DNA of 64,000 nt from assembly GCF_004123905.1 (NCBI RefSeq), contig NZ_MZXW01000053.1:434001-498000 (forward strand). Direction: 5' to 3'. This DNA comes from Bradyrhizobium betae (lineage in GTDB: Bacteria; Pseudomonadota; Alphaproteobacteria; Rhizobiales; Xanthobacteraceae). The notes under the pieces were generated by a model. The model worked only from the letters and a program-made list of their open reading frames with translations, did no database searches and was not told the DNA's origin. The position numbers and the translations under genes were made by a program. This document shows positions 34,380 to 43,135 of this stretch, piece after piece (position 1 is the stretch's first letter; each line of letters begins with the position of its first letter).

Positions 34380-34875
34380 CTTCTGTCTTGCTGTTTACAT
34401 CCGCTTCCGGACGGCTTGCGTGATGGCTTATTTAGAAAGCTATCTTTTTCCCTTTTGTGAGACAACGAGCGGAGCCCGAGACCCGCGCATGCAGCGGTTG
34501 CAAAAAATGCAGGGATCGCGCGTTCCGGTCGCGATCATCGTCAAGCGGCGGCGGACGGGAACTTCGCTTGCGTCGGGCGAATTCGCGGTCAAACAAGCTC
34601 ATTTCGGACGCGCGCAATCCGGAAAGATGATGAGCGACTTGGTTTTTCTCACCCGGGCCTCAGCTGCGTAAGGCGTGCGGGGAGGCGACACGTTTGCGTG
34701 ATTGCGAGGTGAGGATGGAGGCCGGCGCGCCCGCGTTGCTCGTGCACCACACCGGGAACTGGTGTGAGCTGCGGCACTTCAGGCGGAGTTTCACCCAGGG
34801 ATTGTCGATATCTTTAGGGGGTGCGCTAGTCGTCAGCCATCTTGCCGGTCGGCACGATGCCGGGAGACTCCAATC
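34380..34875. other. About 500 bases without a supported gene
   Basis: Short frames on both strands (for example plus 34420-34671) show no recognisable family. The stretch should contain the minus-strand promoter of the cysteine-cluster gene and the plus-strand promoter of the membrane-protein gene at 34876. No strong terminator or palindrome stands out. Confidence 0.5.
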
Positions 34876-35202
34876 ATGATGAGCATGCTCGCTACTCCCG
34901 CCGCGATCACCATCACGATGTTCGGTATCGTGGCCTTGGTGACGCTCGGCCTGGGCATCTATTGGCTCTTCAACAAGCGGGCACGTTTGAGAGATATCGC
35001 CGAGATGAGAGCGAAGCTCGACGAGCTTGAACCCGCCGACCCTGAATACGGCATGGTGAGAGCGCTCTACACGTCGATGGTCTTGGATGCCGAACGTTGG
35101 GGTTTCTTTGCCGGCTCCGAATCAGGCGGCCATGATGGCAGCGCAGATCACGGCGGCAGCGACCATGTCGGCGATTTCGGCGGAAGCGGACACTCTCATT
35201 GA
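34876..35202 (+). CDS. Small membrane protein with Gly/His/Asp-rich C-terminal tail
   Basis: 108 residues; GGGAGA lies 8 bases before the ATG (a second Met is at 34879). One membrane helix at about 11-33 (ITITMFGIVALVTLGLGIYWLF), then an amphipathic segment, and a tail from about residue 81 with repeated GGHDG, DHGGSDH and GGSGHSH. The tail could bind Zn, Ni or Cu, which is inference; the nickel permease 3 kb away may be coincidence. No known family recognised. Confidence 0.65.
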   Translation: MMSMLATPAAITITMFGIVALVTLGLGIYWLFNKRARLRDIAEMRAKLDELEPADPEYGMVRALYTSMVLDAERWGFFAGSESGGHDGSADHGGSDHVGDFGGSGHSH

Positions 35203-35226
35203 TGGCGCGAAGCCGCGTGCGTCCCG

Positions 35227-36291
35227 CTACTGCGCGCCCGATCCGCCCTGCACGATCTTCTCGTTCAGCTTCAGGTCCACGGTCTCGACCGTGCGGTCGA
35301 TCTCGGGATTGGGCACGCCGAGCTGATGCGAGATCAGCTTCACCAGCAGGTCGACGCGCTCGATGAAGGGCGCGCCGCTGGCGACCGCGCGCGCGGCCGA
35401 TGACGGCTTGAGCAGGCTCTCGGCGGCCTTGGCATATTTCGCGAACGGCACCTGATCCTCAGGGTCGGCGCCGAGCCGGCGGGCGATCGCGTCGACATGG
35501 TCGTAGATCGTCTGCGAGCGCTTAAGGTCGCCGTGCACGGCGTCGCGGATCGATTGCGGCTCGTGCGGCGTGATGCAGCGGTAATTGCCGGTGAGCAGCA
35601 TCGACCATTTCGCCAGCGGCACGAACAGGGACGAGAACACTTTCAGCTTCACCGGGACGTCCTTGCCGTCGAGCGTCACCGCGTCGATATCGGCTTCGAG
35701 CTCGCGCAGCACCTTGTTGTGCTTGTCGTCGGCGAAGACCGATGCCTTGAAGTTGGTGGGCAGGCCGACATGAAGCACGTTGGCGGCCTCTTCCGGCGGA
35801 CGGAACGCCTGCGGATCAGGCGAGCACAGCGTCACCAGTCCCGGCGCGAACCGCTCCCACACCTGCGCATTGGTGTAGGCCTCCTCCAGATCCATGTCCG
35901 CGAGCGCGGGAATTCGCTTGAGATAAGGCAGCGGCGGCATGTTCATGATCGACAGGCACGGCAGCTTCGCCGCGGCGATCCTGACCATGAGAACGCGCAC
36001 CGTGTGGTTGGTGTATTGCGGCTCCTGCATCGCAAGCCCGACCATGTCGTAGCGGGAGACGTCGACATTGGCCGGCGTCACCGCGTCGAGCTTGCCGGGC
36101 AGGTCGCGCGAGAAAATGGCCCGGTGCACCGCCTCGTCGCGCAATTTGATGCGCACCTCGGTACCGTCGCGATTGATCAGCTCCGCGGTCTTGGCGCGAC
36201 AGACCAGGGTCACGTTGTGCCCCGCCATCAGCAGCTTCGTGCCCAGCAGGGAGCCGTAGGAAGCCCCAAGAATCAATATGTTACGCGCCAT
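35227..36291 (-). CDS. Ketopantoate reductase-like (ApbA/PanE-type) Rossmann protein
   Basis: 354 residues from the ATG at 36291 with GGGGAC upstream. The Rossmann NAD(P) motif ILGASYGSLLGTKLLMAGHNVTLVCR (GxxxGxxxG variant) opens the protein, and a C-terminal helical part carries KPSSAARAVASGAPFIERVDLLVKLI, which resembles the substrate domain of ketopantoate reductase. It may be a distant relative rather than PanE itself because the typical KxxxN-type residues are hard to place. Standalone gene beside the repeat patch; the pathway cannot be told. Confidence 0.65.
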   Translation of the reverse strand: MARNILILGASYGSLLGTKLLMAGHNVTLVCRAKTAELINRDGTEVRIKLRDEAVHRAIFSRDLPGKLDAVTPANVDVSRYDMVGLAMQEPQYTNHTVRVLMVRIAAAKLPCLSIMNMPPLPYLKRIPALADMDLEEAYTNAQVWERFAPGLVTLCSPDPQAFRPPEEAANVLHVGLPTNFKASVFADDKHNKVLRELEADIDAVTLDGKDVPVKLKVFSSLFVPLAKWSMLLTGNYRCITPHEPQSIRDAVHGDLKRSQTIYDHVDAIARRLGADPEDQVPFAKYAKAAESLLKPSSAARAVASGAPFIERVDLLVKLISHQLGVPNPEIDRTVETVDLKLNEKIVQGGSGAQ

Positions 36292-36479
36292 GTTTCGTCC
36301 CCTGGAAATGTCATGTGATTTTTTGCGCCCCGGCCGTGGCCCGAGGGCGGGTTAGCGGCATGTAAGGCGAAGCGCCCGGCGATGGCAACTGGGATAATGC
36401 ATACAAGGCTGGGGCCGAAATCCTGCCCGGGGGAGCAGCGATACCGGGAATCCGCCCGCCCGCAGAGATCCCGGATGTC

Positions 36480-36900
36480 GTGCGCTCACCCGGGCTCTGG
36501 AACCTTGCCCGACGGGCAAAACACCCGCGAGGTCGTCAACCCCTTCTCAAGAAAATATTCCGCTTTACCGAAATTCGGAAATGGCGTATGTGTCGCCCAT
36601 CCCGGCTCATCCTTGAGGGGCGATCATGTTGTCGTCACGATACGCGAGCCGGGCTTGCGGTGGACGCAGCAGCGTCGGCACGACATGGTGCGGGCAGGGC
36701 GGGTAGTCCCTGTGAGCCCGAAACCGCGTGCGGATGAGCGGCGCTGCCAGGCTTCGTCTCGTCGGTAAGTTTCCGGCTCCGTCGACAGGGCTGGAAATAC
36801 TGCGGCGAAATGGCGGGCCGTGCGTACGGCAAAACCGTGTGGTCCTGGCCGTCGTTGCTACGGTCAAGTCTTCGCGAAGGTGCGAGCGAGCCCAACCGGG
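36480..36900. repeat. Segment of dispersed intergenic repeat, coding-like but non-coding
   Basis: The segment reads in several frames as peptides that recur as spurious proteins in rhizobial genomes (for example NPFSRKYSALPKFGNGVCVAH on plus, from memory). It holds no ribosome site and no recognised domain. I take it as a high-copy repeat, not a gene. Boundaries are approximate. Confidence 0.55.
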
Positions 36901-36986
36901 CAGACTGCATCATCCAATTCGCGGGACGAGGGAGGCCAGAAGGAACTCGGCTCCCGGGAGAGCACGGCATAAGCCGTCCGACCATC

Positions 36987-37100
36987 GCGCAGGGAAGGCC
37001 GAGTGATTGGCACCACCTGTATGCTGCTGTGCGGTTCTTTTGCGCTACCTTTCGCGCAGCGGACCGCGGGTGCGAGGTCAGCACCCGGCCTTCCCTGCGC
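36987..37100. repeat. Inverted repeat with 19-bp arms, part of the repeat patch
   Basis: Arms GCGCAGGGAAGGCCGAGTG (36987-37005) and CACCCGGCCTTCCCTGCGC (37082-37100) pair at 18 of 19 positions around a 76-base loop. The flanking sequence also reads as a recurring non-coding element in Bradyrhizobium, from memory. Confidence 0.75.
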
Positions 37101-37223
37101 CCTCTTGGCTTCAAGAGGGTGGCGAGACGAAGCAAAGCTCGGGCGAAATACGCTGCGAGAACGGGAAGGCGTGTCTGCGATTTGAAAAACACGCTGGAGG
37201 ATCGCGATGCGGCCCCTTGCTCT

Positions 37224-37307
37224 GTCATTGCGAGGAGCGAAGCGACGAAGCAATCCAGAGTCTTTCCGCAGAGGGATTCTGGATTGCTTCGCTGCGCTCG
37301 CAATGAC
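37224..37307. repeat. REP-like palindrome (GTCATTGCGAGGAGCGAAGC type)
   Basis: The left arm 37224-37258 and right arm 37279-37307 are largely complementary: GTCATTGCGAG...CAATCCAG against CTGGATTGC...CGCAATGAC, the left arm carrying a few extra bases. This type is widespread in alphaproteobacterial intergenic DNA, and its translation (LDCFVASLLAMT on minus) is a common hallmark of spurious frames. Confidence 0.8.
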
Positions 37308-37335
37308 GATGTGGGAGCAGTCGCGCGCTCCACAC

Positions 37336-37460
37336 TCGGTGTCATCACCCGCCTTGTGCGCAATTGCGCACTGGGGCGGGCGATCCAGTAGTCCAAGGCA
37401 GCAGTGTTGAATCCAAAGGCCGCAGCGTACTGGATTCCTCGCCTTCGCGGGGAATGACAG
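37336..37460. repeat. Further repeat-family remnants, GGGCGGGCGATCCAGTA and CCTTCGCGGGGAATGAC types
   Basis: At 37336-37390 a GTCATCACCCGCC...GGGCGGGCGATCC hairpin remnant, and at 37430-37458 TACTGGATTCCTCGCCTTCGCGGGGAATGAC (single arm of a third palindrome family). Together with the neighbours, at least three repeat families are packed within 1 kb. Confidence 0.6.
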
Positions 37461-37582
37461 CGGTGATTGGAACGGCGATCCTGCCTCTTGCTCCGCGAAA
37501 CTTTACGCAAGTTTCGGCCGCAGCATCCGCGCGGAAGTTGCTTCCGCGGTCAGGCCGTGGAGCCCTTTGCCTTATCCCTGCT

Positions 37583-38230
37583 TCATCCCTGGCTCGCCAC
37601 ACGCGCGCGGTCGAGATGCTCCTCGATCTTCGGGCGGTCGCGGGTGCGCTCGAAACTGGTGCACAGCAGTTCCGTCTCATCGAGGGAAACGGGCGCGCGA
37701 TACAGCCGGCACATGAACTCGGCGGCCGCGCGTCCCTTTCCCGCGGCCGGGCCGTTGCCGGGGCCGCGTTCGGCCAGAAACATGCAGTCGCGGCAGATGC
37801 TGGCGTCGAGCCGCTGATGGGCCGCGTCGAGGTGATTGAGGATCTCCCGCAGCGAGTCGCGCAGCTTGACGCATTCGTCGGTGCCGAGCGAGGTGACCGC
37901 GTTCACCACGTGGTTGATCGGATCGTGCTGGTTCAGGCACTTTTCGCCCTGTGCAGTGACGTGCAGCACGACCGAGCGCTTGTCCTCATGCGACGGCTTT
38001 CGCACCAGGAAGGACTTGCTCTCCAGCGTCTTCACGATCTGCGATGCGGTCGCCCTTGTGGCGCCGATGAAGCCGGCGAGCGCGGACGGCGTGCGCGAAA
38101 ACCTGTTGGCGCGGCCGAGAAAGCGCAGCGCCATCCATTCGCGATCACGCAATCCATGCTGATTGCCTTCGAAATACCAGGCTCTGGCCGCCTGAACCAG
38201 CAGCTCGACCGCCTCGCGTGCCAACGGCAT
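37583..38230 (-). CDS. MarR-type regulator with Cys-containing C-terminal extension
   Basis: 215 residues. A MarR winged helix sits at about 25-95: RDREWMALRFLGRAN, PSALAGFIGATRATASQIVKTLESKSFLVRKPSHEDKRSVVLHVT. The protein is about 50-60 residues longer than most MarR proteins; the extension holds CRDCMF, FMCRLYR and ELLCTSF. Such Cys could bind a metal or cluster or act as a thiol sensor, which is inference. The ATG at 38230 has AGG 6-12 bases upstream. It stands alone beside the repeat patch and does not overlap the flagellar cluster. Confidence 0.8.
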   Translation of the reverse strand: MPLAREAVELLVQAARAWYFEGNQHGLRDREWMALRFLGRANRFSRTPSALAGFIGATRATASQIVKTLESKSFLVRKPSHEDKRSVVLHVTAQGEKCLNQHDPINHVVNAVTSLGTDECVKLRDSLREILNHLDAAHQRLDASICRDCMFLAERGPGNGPAAGKGRAAAEFMCRLYRAPVSLDETELLCTSFERTRDRPKIEEHLDRARVASQG

Positions 38231-39196
38231 GAATTCCTACCTTGCTCCGGGAGTCTCGTCTGCGGCGCCCCGGAGCCGCATTCCGCCGTTGTGCATGAGT
38301 CCTTCGCGAGAGCCCGTATTGCTCGCAACATCGTTCGCAACGTTCGACACGTGCATCGTGCCCTGCACTCGCGCGAAAGTACGAACTGCCCGGCGCCCGA
38401 TCCGGACCAGTGGGCGCTGCGAGGCACGGTGCGAGAAACTGTGTTGCTGATGGTATGCCAATCGTGGCGTGGTCGAACGAAAGTCCGAGTTGCCGTCGCT
38501 GGCGGACGATGGATCGGAGGTGTTCAACCGAAGCCCCTAAAGTTCAAGTCACACGCAGACGTTTCTTATATTCCATCGAAACGATGAATGAGCTTCTCAA
38601 CAAAAGCAAGTAGAGACAGCCTCGCTGACCTGATGTCGTCGCAGGCGAATGTAACGTTCAAGACAATCTCGCTTTTCGGGACACATGATGGTGATCGTAA
38701 TACGCTGTCTTGCAAGCAACATGCACGTAACTATGCGACGGTTTGATTGCACGGCATGTTGTTGTCCGTCGTGGATGCAAGTTGATCGAAGCTTGTGCAT
38801 GACCAAGGCGATCCGCATCGAGTCATCCACAACTTGTGCGATGTGTTCCGAGAATCGCCGGGGGAACTCGCAGGGAGTACACGCGGCGGTTGTTGCGATC
38901 GCATGGGAAGAATCATCGGACCAGCCGCTTGGGCGCAGCCGTCCGCCTCTCATCCGATTGGGTGACGCGCTCACGACGGAAAACTGCAGCACGCGATGCG
39001 TGCGCATGCACGGCAAGCGTGGCGGCATGCGCGATCGGCTGTCGAAATAATGAGCAGGCGACGTCGTGGGCGCGCCGTGCGCCCTCTCACGCTGCTGGAG
39101 CGTTGTTGCGTGAAGCCTATACCGGTTCGGGCACCGAAAATGCGCCGAACCAGGAAGTCAGAGCCCGGCTCCGGTTGTATCGGAACCGAATTGGCT
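38231..39196. other. About 970 bases without a supported gene, before the flagellar cluster
   Basis: Open frames on both strands are short or overlap and match no family I know. It separates the marR gene from the 3' end of fliI (minus). Composition is lower in GC than the surrounding genes over 38550-38900. No clear terminator was found for fliI. Confidence 0.5.
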
Positions 39197-40522
39197 CTAC
39201 TCGCCCTTGAGCATGTCCCGCAGCTCGCGGAATGGTTCGGCGCTCGGCGGCGCCGAGGCATCTTGCCGCATCGCGTTGTAGATTCTCGGAACCATGTCGA
39301 TCGCCTGGTCGAGGCCCGGATCGCGTCCCGACTGGTATCCGCCCATCAGGCGAAGGTCCCGCGTGTCCTCGTATTTGGCCATCATGGTGCGCAGCTTGCT
39401 CACCAGTTCGCGCTCCTCGGGGTCCCAGACGTTGTGGGCGAGGCGGGAGACCGAGGCCAGAACGTCCACGGCCGGATAGCGCGCCTGGTCGGCGATGTGC
39501 CTGGACAGCACGATGTGGCCGTCGAGGGTGCTGCGGATGGTGTCGGCGATCGGCTCGTTGTGATCGTCGCCGTCGACCAGCACGGAGAAAATCCCGGTGA
39601 TCGTGCCGGATCCCTCCTCGCCGGGGCCGGCGCGCTCAAGGAGGCGCGGCAGGTCGGTGAAGACCGTCGGCGCGTAGCCGCGTGCGACCGCGGGCTCGCC
39701 GGCGGCGAGGGCGACCTCGCGGGCGGCGTGGGCGAAACGGGTGATCGAATCGACCACGAGCAGGACCGATTCGCCCCGGTCGCGGAAATATTCGGCAACC
39801 GCCATGGCGGTCTTCGGCGCCAGCCGCCGCATCATCGGGCTTTCGTCGCCCGTCGATACGATGGTGACAGCACGATGACGGTCGGGGCCCAGCACGTCCT
39901 CGATGAATTCGCGCACTTCGCGGCCGCGCTCACCGACCAGGGCCAGCACGACGGTGTCAAAGCCCTGGCTGCGGGCGAGCATTGCGAGGAGCGTCGACTT
40001 CCCCACGCCGGAGCCGGCAAAAATGCCGACGCGCTGGCCGGCGCAGATCGGGGCGAACAGGTCGATGACGCGCACGCCGGTGCGCAGCGGCTTGTGAACG
40101 CGCGCGCGCTTCATCGCCGCCGGCGCCTCGGCCTCCGCCGAGACCGCTCGCGATCCCGGGGTGAGAGGACCCTGTCCGTCCAGTGGGGCCCCAAGTGCGT
40201 TGATGACGCGGCCTTTCCAGCTCGGATCGGGCGCGAACGACAGTGGCGGCATCCGGTAGGCAACGGATCCGAGGCCACCCGAGAACACCCGGTCGAACGG
40301 CTTGGCGATGATGCCCTCGCTGTCGATCCGCACCACCTCGCCGATCTGCGGCTTGCCGCCGGTGTTGACGCCGATCAGTTCACCGAGCCTGACGAAGCGC
40401 GACAGGCCGGAGACACGGAAATGCGTCGGCGCGATCTCGGAGATCGCGCCGCTGACGCTGGCCAGGGGAGTGCTCTGCTGAAGCTCCAGCAGCGCCCACT
40501 CGAGTTGCCGAAGAGCATTCAA
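39197..40522 (-). CDS. fliI: Flagellar export ATPase FliI
   Basis: 441 residues, the normal length. Walker A AGSGVGKST is at about 169-177, with the F1-beta-like ATPase core (GERGREVREFIED, LLVVDSITRFAHAAREVALAAGEP, DLPRLLERAG). FliI hydrolyses ATP at the base of the flagellar type III export gate, in a complex with FliH; the FliH-like gene is on the plus strand at 58821. It is the last gene of a minus-strand trio with flgF and a DUF1217 gene; 54 bases separate it from flgF. Confidence 0.97.
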   Translation of the reverse strand: MNALRQLEWALLELQQSTPLASVSGAISEIAPTHFRVSGLSRFVRLGELIGVNTGGKPQIGEVVRIDSEGIIAKPFDRVFSGGLGSVAYRMPPLSFAPDPSWKGRVINALGAPLDGQGPLTPGSRAVSAEAEAPAAMKRARVHKPLRTGVRVIDLFAPICAGQRVGIFAGSGVGKSTLLAMLARSQGFDTVVLALVGERGREVREFIEDVLGPDRHRAVTIVSTGDESPMMRRLAPKTAMAVAEYFRDRGESVLLVVDSITRFAHAAREVALAAGEPAVARGYAPTVFTDLPRLLERAGPGEEGSGTITGIFSVLVDGDDHNEPIADTIRSTLDGHIVLSRHIADQARYPAVDVLASVSRLAHNVWDPEERELVSKLRTMMAKYEDTRDLRLMGGYQSGRDPGLDQAIDMVPRIYNAMRQDASAPPSAEPFRELRDMLKGE

Positions 40523-40576
40523 GGAAACCGTCCACCCTCAATGCGCGCGAGGCGCAAATCTTACTTTGACTCAAGG

Positions 40577-41305
40577 CTACTTGCCGGGCTCGCCCAGCGT
40601 CCGGATTGCATTCTGGAGCGAGCTCTCGGTGCCCTCGATCATCGAATTGGTGCCGTCGAAGGCACGCGAAGCCGCGATCAGCTTCGTCAATTCCATCATC
40701 GGATTGGCGCCGGAGCCCTCGACATAGCCCTGCTTGAAGCCGTCGCGGGAGAAATCGGCGATGGCGGTCGCGGGGCGGTCCGGCGTCACGCCGGAATTGC
40801 CGTAGCGATCGAGATTGGCATCAGCGGGAATGTTGAACAGACCGATGGTGCCGATCTCGTTGTTGTCCTGGGTGATCGCGCCGCTGCGCGAGATCGCAAT
40901 CGGCCCGCCGTTCGGGTCGAGCGTGATCTGCGCGCCGCCGGCATCGACGACCGGGAAGCCGGACACCGTCTGGAGATCGCCGTTGGCGGCGATCTGGAGC
41001 CGGCCATCGCGGGTATAGACCGTACCGTTCGGGCCGGCGAAGGCAATCCAGCCCTGTCCGACCACGGCGACGTCGAGCGGGTTGCCGCTCTCGGTGATGC
41101 TGCCCTGCTCGCGCGAGATGATGTTATCGCCGGGCGAGGAGAAGGCGACCGGGTTCGCGCCCGCCTTGGACAGCACCGTCTCGAACTTCACGACGTCGGT
41201 GCGGAATGCCGCCGTGTTGACGTTGGCGACGTTGTTGGCGATTGTCTGGAGGCGCTTCTCGAGCGCGACCTGCGCCGACAAGCCGACATAGAGAGCCGAT
41301 TGCAT
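40577..41305 (-). CDS. flgF: Flagellar proximal rod protein FlgF
   Basis: 242 residues. The rod/hook family opening LYVGLSAQVALEKRLQTIANNVANVNTAAF is present, with the central DVAVVGQGWIAFAGPNG-type domain and C-terminal LTKLIAASRAFDGTNSMIEG. FlgF forms part of the proximal rod of the basal body. The start is 3 bp after the stop of the DUF1217 gene. A second FlgG-like rod gene is on the plus strand at 48213; the shorter length and divergent middle mark this one as FlgF. Confidence 0.95.
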   Translation of the reverse strand: MQSALYVGLSAQVALEKRLQTIANNVANVNTAAFRTDVVKFETVLSKAGANPVAFSSPGDNIISREQGSITESGNPLDVAVVGQGWIAFAGPNGTVYTRDGRLQIAANGDLQTVSGFPVVDAGGAQITLDPNGGPIAISRSGAITQDNNEIGTIGLFNIPADANLDRYGNSGVTPDRPATAIADFSRDGFKQGYVEGSGANPMMELTKLIAASRAFDGTNSMIEGTESSLQNAIRTLGEPGK

Positions 41306-41308
41306 GAT

Positions 41309-42097
41309 TTACCTGTTGAACCGGATGTTCTGAAGCGTCGTGAGCATGGTGGTATCCAGGCTGGCCGACGTCGATGCGCCGGCGATCAGCACCAGCGCAG
41401 GGTTGGTCGAGGTGTCGCTCTGGACCTGGGTCGCATCCCACATCGCCGCGAAGCGCTGCACGAATTTGGTGACCTTGGTCGGGTCCTGGAAGTCGGTGAG
41501 GTCGATCTTGTCCGTGATCATCTTGGCCTGGGCATCGATGTCGGACGAGCTGATCATCGACGACCAGCCCATTGCGGTCTGGACCACCTGGGTCAGCGCC
41601 TTGTCGGCGAGGATCTGATAGGCGTTCGTGATCGTGGAGGCCTTGCGGGTGAAATAGAGCGCGAGCCGCAGGCCCTCGTTCTGGTCGCCGGCGTTCTGCT
41701 CCATCGTCTGCGTGACGTATTGGGTCGCCGTGCCGGTCGTGGCTGCGGAGGTCGAGGTCGCCTGGTCGCCGTTGGCGGCGAAATTGAAGGCGGTGGCGAA
41801 TTCCCGGTAACGGGTGTCGGAGAGCTTGTTGGCGAAGGCGTCCTTGTCCGAGACCCCCTCGGTCAGCACCTTGCGCATGAACGCCTTGGCGTAGGTCATG
41901 TCGCTGAGGCCATAGGCCTTCATTGCATAGGAATAGAGGCGATAGTCCTTCAGGAAGTCGTCGATCGTCTTCACGTTGCCGATATGGCTGAGGAAGTAAT
42001 CGGTATCGCGGCTGACATCCGGCTGCGTCGCGACCTGCGTCATCGACTTGCCCAGGTCCGTGGTCAATCTGGTGTAGTCCGCGATCGTGGATAGCAT
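41309..42097 (-). CDS. DUF1217 flagellar-region protein
   Basis: 262 residues from the ATG at 42097; the frame runs open further upstream, antisense to motA, but similarity to the family begins here. Mostly helical, with repeated SDTRYREFATAFNFA and LTDFQDPTKVTKFVQRFAAMWD segments typical of DUF1217. The family is found in alphaproteobacterial flagellar loci and is likely secreted or rod-associated, but its role is unknown. It begins the fliI operon, 141 bp from the divergent motA start. Confidence 0.85.
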   Translation of the reverse strand: MLSTIADYTRLTTDLGKSMTQVATQPDVSRDTDYFLSHIGNVKTIDDFLKDYRLYSYAMKAYGLSDMTYAKAFMRKVLTEGVSDKDAFANKLSDTRYREFATAFNFAANGDQATSTSAATTGTATQYVTQTMEQNAGDQNEGLRLALYFTRKASTITNAYQILADKALTQVVQTAMGWSSMISSSDIDAQAKMITDKIDLTDFQDPTKVTKFVQRFAAMWDATQVQSDTSTNPALVLIAGASTSASLDTTMLTTLQNIRFNR

Positions 42098-42238
42098 GAC
42101 TCGTGCCCTCTCGCCGCCGTCGCGACGCCGTCCCAAGCTGCCGCCAATTGCTTGCGTGAGGCTGGCGACCGGGAAGCCAGCTTCGCGCAAGGCTCGCCAA
42201 CTAGAGATTCCCGGTGGGATCGGCGATGGAGTGGCGCG

Positions 42239-43135
42239 TTGCTCAGTTTCGTGGGGATTTTCATCACGGTGGCGGCGCTGCTTGGCGGGTTTGCCGCCAT
42301 GGGCGGGCATCTGGCCGTGCTCATGCAGCCGTGGGAATTCGTGATCATCTTGGGCACCGCGGTCGGCACCTTCATCGTGGCCAATCCGTGGAAGACGGTC
42401 GTCGACACCGGGGTCGCCTGCATGCAGGCCATCACCGGCGCGGTGCCGGGACAGCGCTATTATCTCGACCTGCTCGGGGCGCTGCATGCCCTGATGCGCG
42501 AGCTCAGGGGCAAGGGCCGCAACGAGGTGGAAGCGCATATCGACGATCCCTCGTCCTCCGAGATATTCAAGGCGTTCCCGAGCGTGCTCGGTGACGCGTC
42601 GCTGCTCCAGTTCATCTGCGACTATGTCCGCCTCATCATCATGGGCAACGCGCGCACGCACGAGATCGAAGCGCTGATGGACGAGGAAATCCACACCATA
42701 GTGAAGGGCAAGCTGGCACCTTACCATGCGCTGGTGATGGTGTCCGAGGCGTTGCCGGCGCTCGGCATCGTCGCCGCCGTGCTCGGCGTCATCAAGGCGA
42801 TGGGTGCGCTCGATCAGTCGCCGAAGCTGCTGGGCGGCTTCATCGGCGCGGCCCTGGTCGGCACCTTCGCCGGCATCTTCCTGTCCTACGGCGTCATTTC
42901 GCCCTTCGCGATCAAGATCAAGACGACGCGCGAGAAGAAGTGCCGACCCTACATCATCGTCAAGCAGACACTGCTGGCCTTCATGAACGGTGCCATGCCG
43001 CAGATCGCGGTGGAACATGGTCGCAAGATGATCTCGAGCAACGAGCGTCCCTCGATCGACGTCGTCGAGAACGAGACGATCGCCGGTCCCAAGGCCGTCG
43101 TGACCGACGCTGAACCGAAGGCCGCCCGCGCATGA
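42239..43135 (+). CDS. motA: Flagellar motor stator protein MotA
   Basis: 298 residues from a TTG at 42239; GGAG lies 7 bases upstream, and no ATG or GTG in frame gives the right N-terminus. Four membrane helices with LLSFVGIFITVAALLGGFAAMGGH at the start, the cytoplasmic loop in the middle, and VMVSEALPALGIVAAVLGVIKAMG and GTFAGIFLSYGVISPFA for helices 3-4. MotA and MotB form the proton channel that turns the motor. The motB gene is 17 kb away at 59522, as in rhizobia. It overlaps fliM by 4 bp. Confidence 0.94.
   Translation: MLSFVGIFITVAALLGGFAAMGGHLAVLMQPWEFVIILGTAVGTFIVANPWKTVVDTGVACMQAITGAVPGQRYYLDLLGALHALMRELRGKGRNEVEAHIDDPSSSEIFKAFPSVLGDASLLQFICDYVRLIIMGNARTHEIEALMDEEIHTIVKGKLAPYHALVMVSEALPALGIVAAVLGVIKAMGALDQSPKLLGGFIGAALVGTFAGIFLSYGVISPFAIKIKTTREKKCRPYIIVKQTLLAFMNGAMPQIAVEHGRKMISSNERPSIDVVENETIAGPKAVVTDAEPKAARA

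Noticed and set aside
34420..34671. Plus frame of 83 codons
   Set aside because: Composition is unlike neighbouring genes, and an equal frame exists on the other strand.
36635..37510. Minus frame of 291 codons through the repeat patch
   Set aside because: Its translation consists of repeat-derived peptides such as LDCFVASLLAMT, a hallmark of spurious frames.
38996..42094. Open plus frame of 1032 codons
   Set aside because: It is antisense to fliI, flgF and the DUF1217 gene, whose products are clearly recognisable; the frame is an effect of high GC.
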